Shown here: piece by piece, positions 42,430 through 51,284 of the stretch | Layout: each line of letters starts with the position of its first letter | How positions within the stretch are numbered: the stretch's first letter is position 1 | Assembly (NCBI GenBank): GCA_001916035.1 | Contig: MNRQ01000025.1 | Span: 1 to 54,418, forward strand | Source: Clostridium sp. 27_14 | Lineage (GTDB): Bacteria; Bacillota; Clostridia; TANB77; CAG-508 | Direction of reading: 5' to 3' | Length of the DNA stretch: 54,418 nt | Translations under genes and position numbers: made by a program | Notes under the pieces: generated by a model | The model's input: the letters and a program-made list of their open reading frames with translations, nothing else | Database searches by the model: none | What the model was told of the DNA's origin: nothing

Positions 42430-42519
42430 AATTCCTCCAATCTGTAGTAAAAACTACGAATACAAAATTATTATGCAAAAAGAATTTGCAAAGTAAAATA
42501 AGAATAAAAATACAAAAAA

Positions 42520-43530
42520 TTAAACTTCAATACTGATAGCATGAGCAATACCAGGAATACTCTCACCTTGTTGAGAACTAGTAGAATTCATTAAAGCACC
42601 AGTAGCAATAAGAAGCATTTTTTTGATTTTCTTATCACGTAACTGCTTGAAGAAATAGCCAGAAAAAACAGAGCCACAACAACCACAGCCGCTACCACCA
42701 GAATGAGTATCTTGTTCAGATTTATCAAAAATAAGAACACCACAATCATTATAATTAGATCTAATGTTATATCCTTGAGAACGTAGAATATCTATGGCAA
42801 TATCCTTACCAATATAACCTAAATCGCCACTAATAATAGCATCATAATAACTTGGATTTCTACCAGTATCTAAAAAATGAGTAACTAAAGTATCAGCAAA
42901 AGCAGGAGCCATAGCAGCACCCATATTATTAGCATCTTTTATTCCCATATCAACAATTTTACCAGGTGTAATAGTAGTAATAAAAGGACCTTGACCAGAT
43001 TTAGTCAAAATAGTAGCCCCAGAACCAGTAACAGTCCATTGAGCAGAAGGAGGTCGTTGATTTCCTAATTCCAAAGGAAAACGGAACTGCTTTTCTGCAC
43101 TACAAAAATGGCTAGAGGTTGCACAAAGCACATTTTCAGCAAAACTTTCTACACACATAGCACCTAAACACATAGACTCTACAAAAGTAGAACAAGCACC
43201 AAAAACACCAAAAAACGGAATATTTAATTCACGAAGACCAAAACTAGAAGAAATACATTGATTTAATAAATCACCAGCAAAACAAAAATCTATTTTATCT
43301 GAAGGAATACCAGATTTATTAATAACTGTATTTACAGTTTCTTTTATAATTTTACTTTCAGCTTTTTCCCAAGTCTTTTCTCCCCAAAATTCATCATCTA
43401 AAGTTTGATCAAAATATTTAGAAAGAGGACCTTGAGCCTCCTTAGGACCAACTATACTTGCACATTCTAAAATAGTAGGTGGAGTATCAAACTGAATAGT
43501 TTGCTTACCTATTTTTTTCAAAAAATTCAA
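42520..43530 (-). CDS. spoVAD: Stage V sporulation protein AD
   Basis: SpoVAD is the soluble thiolase-like SpoVA subunit that binds dipicolinic acid. The 336 residues match the family throughout: PPTILECASIVGPKEAQGPL near the N-terminus, FGVFGACSTFVESM, QRPPSAQWTVTGSGA and SGGSGCGCCGSVFSG. The C-terminus is GALMNSTSSQQGESIPGIAHA. Most codons end in T, reflecting the strand composition here. Confidence 0.96.
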   Translation of the reverse strand: MNFLKKIGKQTIQFDTPPTILECASIVGPKEAQGPLSKYFDQTLDDEFWGEKTWEKAESKIIKETVNTVINKSGIPSDKIDFCFAGDLLNQCISSSFGLRELNIPFFGVFGACSTFVESMCLGAMCVESFAENVLCATSSHFCSAEKQFRFPLELGNQRPPSAQWTVTGSGATILTKSGQGPFITTITPGKIVDMGIKDANNMGAAMAPAFADTLVTHFLDTGRNPSYYDAIISGDLGYIGKDIAIDILRSQGYNIRSNYNDCGVLIFDKSEQDTHSGGSGCGCCGSVFSGYFFKQLRDKKIKKMLLIATGALMNSTSSQQGESIPGIAHAISIEV

Positions 43531-43619
43531 CTCCTAACATAAAAATTAAAATATAAACAAAAAATACAAATAAAATGTAGAACAAAAAGTATAAAACAAA
43601 ATCCAGAAAATATATAATT

Positions 43620-44099
43620 TTATACTAAAGTAATTGATTGAGTATTAAATAATAAATAAACAAGTCCAACAATAATAGAAGCAGAAATACCAAAAACCAA
43701 AACAGGACCAGCAACAGTAAACATTTTGCCACCAACTCCCATAACATAGCCTTCAGATTTGTACTCCATAGCTGGAGAAACAATTGAATTTGCAAAACCA
43801 GTAATAGGAACTAAAGAACCAGCACCAGCAAATTTACCAATCTTATTAAAAATATTCAAACCAGTTAAAAAAGCAGAAATTCCAATAAGAATAATTGAAA
43901 CAATGGTACCAGACATAGCAGTATCAAAACCACGAGTCTTACAAATGTTAGAAATAATTTGACCAATTGTACAAATTAAACCTCCAACCCAAAAGGCATT
44001 AAAACAATTCTTAAAAATAGGAGAATTAGGAGATTTTTTATCAACATATTCTTGATATTTTTGCTTACTTTCAATTGGATTAGAAGAATTAGCATTCAT
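43620..44099 (-). CDS. spoVAC: Stage V sporulation protein AC
   Basis: This 159-residue membrane protein of the SpoVA complex has four or so helices. Family blocks are FKNCFNAFWVGGLICTIGQ, FAGAGSLVPITGFANSIVSPAMEYKSEG and VGGKMFTVAGPVLVFG. The ATG directly follows the stop codon of the upstream dodecin-like gene with no spacer, so translation is probably coupled. Confidence 0.94.
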   Translation of the reverse strand: MNANSSNPIESKQKYQEYVDKKSPNSPIFKNCFNAFWVGGLICTIGQIISNICKTRGFDTAMSGTIVSIILIGISAFLTGLNIFNKIGKFAGAGSLVPITGFANSIVSPAMEYKSEGYVMGVGGKMFTVAGPVLVFGISASIIVGLVYLLFNTQSITLV

Positions 44100-44321
44100 C
44101 TATTTTTCATCCTTTCTATTCAAATCTAAAACAAAGCTTAAATCTAAATCAACAAAATATTCAGAAATTTTATTTCCATCAATTTTAGCATACTGCTCTA
44201 AAATTCTAACACTTGACAAATAGTCAATTGTCTTAGAAGCCTCCTCAATGGCTTTAACAATAGCATCTTTCCAAGAAACAGTAGAATTTCCTGTTATAGT
44301 TAAATGTTTTTCAATTTCCAT
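44100..44321 (-). CDS. Dodecin-like small protein at the head of the spoVA operon
   Basis: This 73-residue protein matches the dodecin pattern: a first strand (HLTITGNST), SWKDAIVKAIEEASKTI helix, then two strands (ILEQYAKIDGNKISEYFVDLDLSFVLD). Dodecins are dodecameric flavin or CoA binders. I choose the ATG at 44321; a GTG six bases upstream is possible. Its location as first gene of a spoVA operon is not standard and suggests forespore expression (inference). Confidence 0.75.
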   Translation of the reverse strand: MEIEKHLTITGNSTVSWKDAIVKAIEEASKTIDYLSSVRILEQYAKIDGNKISEYFVDLDLSFVLDLNRKDEK

Positions 44322-44470
44322 ATACACACATTCCTTTCATTAAAAATCTATTATAAACATTTTTTCCGTTTTTTGAAAAAATATGCAAATAAAATATAAC
44401 AAATCGGAAAAAATAAATTTACAATTAAAATAAAACATGATAAAATGCAATAAAAAAGGAAGGTAAAAAA

Positions 44471-45766
44471 ATGATAGATAAAGTAAGAGAACTAGCATTA
44501 AAAGTATTATATAAAATAGACAAAGAAGAAGCATATTCAAATATAGCATTAAATGAAATAATAAATGCAAACAGAGAAAAACTAACACCAAAAGATATAG
44601 GACTAATATCAGAAATAATATATGGAGTAACAACATGGAAATTAACATTAGATGTAATAATAATAAAACACTCAAAAATAAAAATGAAAAAAATATCAAC
44701 ATGGGTATTAAACATTTTAAGAATGGGAATATATCAAATATTATTTTTAGACAAAATACCACAATCAGCTGCAGTAAATGAAAGTGTAAATTTAGCAAAA
44801 AGATATGGACATAAATCAAGTGCAAATTTCGTAAATGCAGTATTAAGAAAAGTAAGCATGGTAGACTATGCAGAACTATTTAAAATAGAAAATCCGATAG
44901 AAAGAATATCAAAAACAACATCTATGCCAGTATGGATAATAGAAGAACTTTTAAAAGACAAAGACTATAATATAAACAATGTAAGAAAAATATGTGGAAA
45001 TTTAGTACAAAGACCGAATATCACAATAAGAAGAAATAACTTAAAAATAAATAAAGAAGAATTTGAAAAACAACTAAAAGAAAGAAATATAAACTTTACA
45101 GAAATTGAAGAAAATAAAGAATTTTACATTGTAGAAAAAATAAAAAATATAGAAAATTTAGATATGTTCCAAAAGGGATATTTTACAGTACAAGATTTAT
45201 CAGCAGGAATGTCAGCATATATGTTAGAACCAAAAGAGAATGAATATATATTAGATGCGTGTAGTGCACCAGGAGGAAAAACAACATACATAGCAGAATT
45301 AATGAACAACAAAGGTAAAATACTAGCATGGGATTTATATGAGGCAAGAACAAACTTAATAAAAGAAAACGCACAAAGACTGGGAATAAATATTATAAAC
45401 ACAGAAACAAATGATGCAACAAAATATAAAGCAGAATATAATGAAAAATTTGACAAAATTTTATTAGATGTGCCATGTATGGGAATAGGTGTAATAAAAA
45501 GAAAACCAGATATCAAATGGCATAGAAAACCAGAAGATCTAAAAGTTATATCAAAAGTGCAATATGAGATATTAGAAAATTGTAGTAAATATGTAAAAAA
45601 AGGTGGAACTATTATATACTCAACATGTAGTATTCTAGAAAAAGAAAATCATGGAATAATACAAAAATTTTTAGAAAAAAATCCAATTTATACTACAACA
45701 GAAATAAAAATAGAACCCACAGAAAAGCAAGACGGATTTTACATTGCAAAATTAATAAAAAAGTAA
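44471..45766 (+). CDS. rsmB: 16S rRNA m5C967 methyltransferase
   Basis: RsmB methylates C967 of 16S rRNA. The 431-residue protein has an N-terminal NusB-like RNA-binding domain (about 1-130, ALKVLYKIDKEEAYSNIALN, IPQSAAVNESVNLAKRYG). The Rossmann methyltransferase domain has DACSAPGGKTTYIAELM (about 256-272) and the two catalytic cysteines in DVPCMGIGVIKRKPDIKW and STCSI. It is transcribed divergently from the spoVA operon. Confidence 0.94.
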   Translation: MIDKVRELALKVLYKIDKEEAYSNIALNEIINANREKLTPKDIGLISEIIYGVTTWKLTLDVIIIKHSKIKMKKISTWVLNILRMGIYQILFLDKIPQSAAVNESVNLAKRYGHKSSANFVNAVLRKVSMVDYAELFKIENPIERISKTTSMPVWIIEELLKDKDYNINNVRKICGNLVQRPNITIRRNNLKINKEEFEKQLKERNINFTEIEENKEFYIVEKIKNIENLDMFQKGYFTVQDLSAGMSAYMLEPKENEYILDACSAPGGKTTYIAELMNNKGKILAWDLYEARTNLIKENAQRLGINIINTETNDATKYKAEYNEKFDKILLDVPCMGIGVIKRKPDIKWHRKPEDLKVISKVQYEILENCSKYVKKGGTIIYSTCSILEKENHGIIQKFLEKNPIYTTTEIKIEPTEKQDGFYIAKLIKK

Positions 45767-45795
45767 TATTACAACCATATTACAGTTATATTACA
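45766..45795 (+). promoter_or_regulatory. Three ATATTACA boxes at 11-bp period upstream of the pilus operon
   Basis: ATATTACA occurs at 45766, 45777 and 45788, exactly 11 bp apart, ending 15 bp before a -35 box. Its reverse complement contains the TGTAAT of the array at 21863-21890. This looks like a shared operator, perhaps for an OmpR/PhoB-family regulator, whose known sites are also direct repeats with an 11-bp period. The regulator identity is inference. Confidence 0.65.
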
Positions 45796-45810
45796 ATTTT
45801 ATGAAATATA

Positions 45811-45838
45811 TTGACTTTTTATGAAAAAAAGATAAAAT
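45811..45838 (+). promoter_or_regulatory. Promoter of the type IV pilus operon
   Basis: TTGACT (45811-45816) and TAAAAT (45833-45838) are 16 bp apart, just downstream of the ATTACA array. Confidence 0.7.
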
Positions 45839-45943
45839 AAAAGAGTATTAGATAGAAGAATTTTCATGAAAATGAAATTAAAAACAGTATTTTTTTAATT
45901 GTAAAGCAAATCATATAAGTATAAAAGAAATAAGGAGCAAAAA

Positions 45944-47560
45944 ATGGCAAGTTGTTTAGGGTTATATATTGAAGGTAATTTAATTAAATATGCCAAAGTT
46001 TCAAAGGAAAAAGATACAAAAAAAGTTGAAGCTTTTGGTATAAAGTTTTGTGAAAGATTAGAAGAAGGGGTAAAACAGATAATAGATGAAACATACAGCT
46101 ATAAAATACCAGTATGTATTAATCTATCTGAAGAAAATTACCAATACTTTAGCATGTTTGCTTTACTTAGTCAAAAAGATTTAGATAAAGCAATAAAAAC
46201 AGAATTCGATACTTTTTGCGCAGATAAAGGATATAATCCAAATGTTTTTGAAACAAGATATGCAGTTGTAAATGAAAGAGAAAATGAAGAAAGATTAAAA
46301 GTTATATTTGTAGCAGAAAACAAAATAGAATTAAATAAACAAGTACAACTTTTACAAAATTATAGACTATCAGGAGCATATCCACTACCAATAGCAATAA
46401 CAACACTTTTAAACAAAGACAAAAGCAAAAAAAATTGTTTAATAGTAAATATTGAAGAAAAGACAACAATAACAACAATTTTAAATAATAAAATTTATGA
46501 TGTAAAAGTATTAGAACACGGCAGTAGAGACTTTTTAGATAAAATTAATTTAAAAGAAAATTCATACCAGAAAGCGTATGAAATGTGCAAAGAAACCACT
46601 ATATATACTTCAGACGGAAAAGAACTTACTGAAGAACAAACAGGATATCTAGAAGAAATAATGCCTGTATTATATCCAATAGTAGGACAAGTACAAAAAG
46701 TTTTAAATGAAAATATTGAAAAAATAGAAAATGTTTATATAACAGGTACAGCTTCATTAATAAACAATGTAGATTTGTACTTCCAAGAATATTTAAATAA
46801 TGTAAGATGTGAAGTTTTAAAACCAGGATTTATTCCTGTAACACCAGATATAAATATAAAAGATTATATAGAAGTAAACTCTGCAATAGCAATAGCACTT
46901 ATGGGATTAGGCGAAGGAATAGCAGACATGAACTTCAGAAAAGTACCAAGAAATGAAAGACTAAAAGCCATTTTAAATTTAGAAATTAATGGTGATGTAA
47001 AAAGCAAAATGCTAGAAAGTGGATTACTTACAAATGATTTAAAACAACCATTAGATAGAATAGAAAAAAAATTATTAAATGTAGTAGCAGGACTATTAAT
47101 ACTATTTATAGTATACAGTGGATTTTCATTAATGCTAAAAAGCCAATTTGAAAAAAAGAATATTGAGGCAGAAGACTCAATATTAAATACTAGACAACAA
47201 ATATTATTAGCACAAAAAGATGACAACACAATAAAACAAATAAAAAGTGATTACACAACAAAAGTTTCAAATATAGAAGCACTAAATAAAAGATTAGAAG
47301 AAAAAAATAAAGTAAAAGGTTCAATACCAACATTGTTAAATCAATTGATGAATATAATACCAACAAACGTACAAATAAAATCAATCCAAAATACAGGAGA
47401 TAGACATATTGAAATACTTGTAGAATCTCCAAAATATGAACAAATAGCGTTCTTCATAGGAAGTATAAAAACAGAAGTTGTTTTAACAAATGTTATATCA
47501 ACATCAGGACAAAAAAGCAATGATGTAATTACAGTAAAGATAGAAGGTGATCTACCATGA
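45944..47560 (+). CDS. PilM-PilN fusion, type IV pilus alignment protein
   Basis: The 538 residues combine two normally separate proteins. Residues 1 to about 370 are a PilM/ASKHA-type actin-like domain (CLGLYIEGNLIKYAKV, then VYITGTASLINNVDLYF). Then come one membrane helix (about 379-397) and a PilN-like periplasm-side domain with a coiled coil (about 398-450) and the ferredoxin-like fold (IPTNVQIKSIQN, IEILVESPKYEQIAFFIGSI). PilM and PilN normally bind each other through the PilN N-terminus; fusion fixes them 1:1. The next gene overlaps by 4 bp. Confidence 0.78.
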   Translation: MASCLGLYIEGNLIKYAKVSKEKDTKKVEAFGIKFCERLEEGVKQIIDETYSYKIPVCINLSEENYQYFSMFALLSQKDLDKAIKTEFDTFCADKGYNPNVFETRYAVVNERENEERLKVIFVAENKIELNKQVQLLQNYRLSGAYPLPIAITTLLNKDKSKKNCLIVNIEEKTTITTILNNKIYDVKVLEHGSRDFLDKINLKENSYQKAYEMCKETTIYTSDGKELTEEQTGYLEEIMPVLYPIVGQVQKVLNENIEKIENVYITGTASLINNVDLYFQEYLNNVRCEVLKPGFIPVTPDINIKDYIEVNSAIAIALMGLGEGIADMNFRKVPRNERLKAILNLEINGDVKSKMLESGLLTNDLKQPLDRIEKKLLNVVAGLLILFIVYSGFSLMLKSQFEKKNIEAEDSILNTRQQILLAQKDDNTIKQIKSDYTTKVSNIEALNKRLEEKNKVKGSIPTLLNQLMNIIPTNVQIKSIQNTGDRHIEILVESPKYEQIAFFIGSIKTEVVLTNVISTSGQKSNDVITVKIEGDLP

Positions 47561-48354
47561 AAAAATTATTAATATCGGTTTTAATTATATTAATCTGCGC
47601 ATTAGTAATAGTAACAGGAATAAAAGGAATACATTTAGGAAACATAAACGTATTAGGAATTAGTGAAATAAAATCAGAAAATGCAGACCTAGAAAAAAAA
47701 TTAGAACAAGCAACAACATTAGTTAGCACAGATTATCCAAGTCAAATATCTACAATTAATTCAGACATAAAAGCAATGAATAATGAAAAACAAACTTATG
47801 AAGATTTAGTAGCCGTAAGCACAGACAGTGAAGTAGCGGCATCATTACAAAAACAAAAATACACAGTTGACAAATTATGGGCTAAAATAGGAACTTTAGC
47901 AACAGATGAAGGACTAGATGCAAAATTTGAATTAAGAAATGGTAGTTTAACACCAGCAAGTTCTGAAACATTTAAATATTATGATATTGATTTCACTGTT
48001 GAAGGAAGTTATGCAGGAATCTCATTATATATATCAGACTTAGAAGATGATTCAGAATTAAACTTCAAAATAGAAAACTTTAAAATGGAGCCAGTTGCTG
48101 ATGGAAGTATTGTAAAAGCAACATTTACAACAAATGATATAGCAATAGAAGGAATATCAACAAGTTCAGCAACAACACCTACTACAACAGAAAAAACACC
48201 AACAGAAACAAATACACAAAATTCAAACAGTACTAATACAACTAATACTACAAATACAGACACTAATACAGCAAGTGCAAATACTACAAACACAACAAAT
48301 TCAGTAAATGCAAATACTACAAATACAACCACAAATTCAACAAGTGGTCAATAA
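47557..48354 (+). CDS. PilO-like pilus assembly protein with Thr/Asn tail
   Basis: The 265-residue protein has an N-terminal membrane helix (about 3-21), a coiled coil (about 38-80) and a PilO/ferredoxin-like domain (about 100-200, YDIDFTVEGSYAGISLYISDLE). A low-complexity Thr/Asn/Ser tail (about 205-265) follows. It fits PilO by position and topology more than by motif. Confidence 0.65.
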   Translation: MKKLLISVLIILICALVIVTGIKGIHLGNINVLGISEIKSENADLEKKLEQATTLVSTDYPSQISTINSDIKAMNNEKQTYEDLVAVSTDSEVAASLQKQKYTVDKLWAKIGTLATDEGLDAKFELRNGSLTPASSETFKYYDIDFTVEGSYAGISLYISDLEDDSELNFKIENFKMEPVADGSIVKATFTTNDIAIEGISTSSATTPTTTEKTPTETNTQNSNSTNTTNTTNTDTNTASANTTNTTNSVNANTTNTTTNSTSGQ

Positions 48355-48368
48355 AGAAGGAGAGTAAT

Positions 48369-48848
48369 ATGTCAAAAAATGTTTTAAGAGAAATTATTAT
48401 TTTATTATTATTGACATTAGCAATAATTTTATTATTAGGAGTATTATTATATGAATATGTTCCAATGAACAAAGTAATTCCAGAAACAGTAACATATACA
48501 GCAACAGATGAAACAAGAAAAGCAATAGAAGAACAAAGCGCACAAGATGATGGAACAGTAGTATTATCTTATGAAGTAACATCAACAGATTTAAAAAATT
48601 ATAAAAAAGTAAATGATTATAAAGCAGGAAGAAAAAATCCATTTTCTGCAGTTAATACAGGAAGTATAAGCTCAACAGGAACAAATAATGGAAACACAGG
48701 AACAGCAGAAAATAATAGTAGTACAACAAATAGTAACAATGAAAACAATAGTACTACAAATAATCAAACAAACGGAACAAACTCAAATAATGTAAATAAA
48801 AATACAAGTAACAGTACAAATTATTACCCAGACAAGGGAATAAAATAA
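48369..48848 (+). CDS. Small anchored pilus-operon protein, possibly PilP-like
   Basis: The 159-residue protein has one N-terminal membrane helix (about 8-29), a short ordered part with the segment YKAGRKNPF, reminiscent of the R-x-P-F motif near the end of PilP, and a long Ser/Asn/Thr tail. It lies 14 bp after the PilO-like gene. Assignment rests mainly on position. Confidence 0.55.
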   Translation: MSKNVLREIIILLLLTLAIILLLGVLLYEYVPMNKVIPETVTYTATDETRKAIEEQSAQDDGTVVLSYEVTSTDLKNYKKVNDYKAGRKNPFSAVNTGSISSTGTNNGNTGTAENNSSTTNSNNENNSTTNNQTNGTNSNNVNKNTSNSTNYYPDKGIK

Positions 48849-48853
48849 TATGT

Positions 48854-48883
48854 TTTTAACATTATACTTATGAAAAAAGTATA
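48854..48883 (+). promoter_or_regulatory. Possible promoter and inverted repeat upstream of the pilin gene
   Basis: TTAACA (48854-48859) and TATAAT (48878-48883) are 18 bp apart. They overlap a perfect inverted repeat ATTATACTT/AAGTATAAT (48859-48867, 48875-48883) that could be an operator. A separate promoter would allow the pilin to be made in excess. The 5' untranslated region would be about 100 nt. Confidence 0.5.
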
Positions 48884-48994
48884 ATCTAAATATACAATAT
48901 AGAGGAAAAGGGGGAAAGAACTAACGAAAAAACAACATAGTATAGGCATAACAAATAAAATAATAAAATAATAAAAAATTAGGAGGAATTTAAA

Positions 48995-49429
48995 ATGAAA
49001 AATAATGAAAAAGGTATTACACTAGTAGCACTAGTAATAACAATTATAGTTTTATTAATTTTAGCAGGAGTAACAATTTTAGCTTTATCAGGAGATAATG
49101 GTATATTAAATAGAGCATCACAATCAAAAGTAAGTACAGAAATCGCAAATGCAAAAGATGCATTTACAACAGTAGCAGCAGAAGGAATTACAGAATATTA
49201 CAACAGCAAATATGTAGAAGGAAACAACACAGAAACAGCAACACTACAAAAAACAGTTTATGATAAAATTACAAATAGCTCAATATCATCAACCTTTGTA
49301 AATACAACAAGTTCTACATCACCATCAACAATCGTAACAAATGTTAACGATGCTACTGGAGCAGCTTTAACAGCAACAATAGATACAAATGGAAAAATAG
49401 CATGGACAAATGATAAAATGACAAAATAA
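48995..49429 (+). CDS. Type IV pilin / pseudopilin
   Basis: The 144-residue prepilin has a short basic leader (MKNNEKG) cleaved before ITLVALVITIIVLLILAG, the hydrophobic polymerisation helix. Residue 5 of the mature form is Ala, where major pilins carry Glu. The globular part is Ser/Thr-rich, without a disulfide pair. AGGAGG precedes the ATG. It is followed by a hairpin and a prepilin peptidase fragment. Confidence 0.85.
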   Translation: MKNNEKGITLVALVITIIVLLILAGVTILALSGDNGILNRASQSKVSTEIANAKDAFTTVAAEGITEYYNSKYVEGNNTETATLQKTVYDKITNSSISSTFVNTTSSTSPSTIVTNVNDATGAALTATIDTNGKIAWTNDKMTK

Positions 49430-49455
49430 GTAATAATAAAACTATTTAGTAAAAA

Positions 49456-49479
49456 GGCATATACGATCTTGTATATGCC
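49456..49479 (+). terminator. Hairpin between pilin and prepilin peptidase
   Basis: Perfect 9-bp arms GGCATATAC/GTATATGCC (49456-49464, 49471-49479) are followed by an AT-rich stretch with only a short T-run. It probably attenuates transcription into the peptidase gene or stabilises the pilin mRNA. Confidence 0.55.
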
Positions 49480-49508
49480 TAAATTTATAAAAACAGAAGG
49501 AGAAACCA

Positions 49509-50055
49509 ATGAACGCCATTTTTTATATTGTAATATTCATAATAGGAACAGTTTTTGGCAGTTTTTACACACTAGCAGTATACAGAATACCAAAAAGACA
49601 AGATATAACACATACACATTCATATTGTCCTAAATGTGAACATAAATTAGGCTTTTTTGACTTAATACCAGTATGGAGTTATATATTTTTAGGAGGAAAA
49701 TGTCGCTATTGTAAAGAAAAAATAAGACCAAGATATTTTATATTAGAAGCATTATCAGGGATACTATTTTTAACAGTAGCATACTTCATGAAATTAAATG
49801 TTACAAATATTACAATAATAAAAGTAATAGACTACGCATTTTTTGCACTATACTTTACATTTATAGTATTAATGGCAGGAATAGACAAAGAAAAAAGAGA
49901 AATCAACAGAGATGTATTAGCGTATGGTATAATTCTTTCTATTTTATATATGATATATCTATATATAATAGAAAAAAATAGTATATATAGATATATCATA
50001 TATCTAGTATTATATGTAATAATTTTATTAGTAGACAATATAACATTAAAAAAAT
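49509..50055 (+). pseudogene. Prepilin peptidase (PilD family), truncated and fused to ABC-F fragment
   Basis: Residues 1 to about 182 of the open frame match a type IV prepilin peptidase. The N-terminal GTVFGSFYTLAVYRIPKR and the zinc-type cysteines (YCPKCEHKLGFFDLIPVWSY, GGKCRYCKEKIRPRYFILEAL) are present, then membrane helices and the first acidic motif (AGIDKEKREI). The second catalytic Asp motif (GxGDxK) is absent because homology ends near 50055. The same frame continues into an unrelated ABC-F protein. The composition also shifts at this point. Confidence 0.8.
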
Positions 50056-51237
50056 ATGGAAACTTACAAGAAAAATATATTGCATTAGGAGGATATGAAT
50101 TAGAGAGTAAATTTAAAAAGATATGCTCTGGATTTAAATTTGATAGAGAATTTTTAAATAAAAAATATAATTCTTTAAGCGGAGGAGAAAAAACAATAGT
50201 AAATTTAGGTACAATTCTACTAAAGAATCCAAGTATACTACTTTTAGACGAGCCAACAAATCACTTGGATATTGAAACATTAGAATGGCTTGAGAATTTT
50301 TTAGTTAATTATAGAGGAACAATACTTTTAATTTCACATGACAGATATTTTTTAGATAAAGTATCTACAAAGACAATATTATTAGAGAATGGGAAAACAA
50401 AAATATATTTTGGAAATTATTCATATTTTCTAAAAGAAGATGAAAGAAGAACTTTATTAGAATTTGAAGCTTACAAAAGTCAGCAAAAGAAAATAGAAAA
50501 AATGAAAGAATCAATAAAAAAACTAAGAACTTTTGGACATTTAGCAGGAAATGAAATGTTTTTTAAAAGAGCAAAATCAATAGAAAAAAGATTAGAAAAA
50601 TTAGAATTGGTAGACAAAGTTAATTTAGAGAAAAACAAATTACCAATAGAATTAAATGCTTCAGAACGTTCGGGTAAAGAAGTATTAACTATAAGGAATT
50701 TAACAAAAGAATATGATGAAAAAGTTATATTTAACAATTTAAACTTAGATGTTCATTATGGAGAAAAAATTAATTTAAAAGGAAAAAATGGTTCAGGAAA
50801 ATCCACATTAGTAAAAATTATTATGGGTAAAGAAAAAGATTTTACTGGGGAAGTAAAATTAGGACCTTCCGTAAAAATTGGGTATATACCTCAAGAAATA
50901 AAGTTTATAAACGAAAATAATACTGTATTAGAATATTTTTTATCAGACTATACTGATAATGAAACAAAAGCAAGAACATTTTTGGCTAGATATATGTTTT
51001 TTGGAAATAATGTGTTCAAACATTTATGTGAGTTATCTGGAGGAGAAAGAGTAAGGCTAATACTAGCAAAATTAGTGCTTCAAAAATCTAATTTTCTAAT
51101 ATTAGATGAACCATTTGGATATTTCTACAAGAGAAATATTGGAAGAGACTTTGAAAAAATATAAAGGAACTATATTATTTGTTTCGCATGATAGATACTT
51201 TGTAAACAAATTAGCTGAGAGAGAGATTGAAATATAA
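50056..51237 (+). pseudogene. ABC-F ATPase, 5'-truncated with an 8-bp deletion
   Basis: The first ATPase domain lacks its Walker A but retains LSGGEKTIVNLG, LLLDEPTNHLDIETLEWLE and ISHDRYFLDKV. A linker and a complete second Walker A (LKGKNGSGKSTLVKI) and signature (LSGGERVRLILAK) follow. At 51113 the expected Thr-Asn-His codons after LDEP are missing: 8 bases seem deleted compared with the first domain, shifting the frame. The frame stops at 51164, but the proper ending (LDIST, KGTILFVSHDRYFVNKLAEREIEI) continues to 51237. ABC-F proteins act on ribosomes and some confer antibiotic resistance; this one is unlikely to work. Confidence 0.85.
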
Positions 51238-51284
51238 ATACTTTCTGGTTCTCTTTTTTAAAAATAAAATTTTCATTCCACTCT

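Noticed and set aside
44328..44470. SigG/SigF promoter for the dodecin-spoVA operon
   Set aside because: A GCATA element is present on the minus strand, but no matching -10 box at proper spacing could be found, so I did not annotate it.
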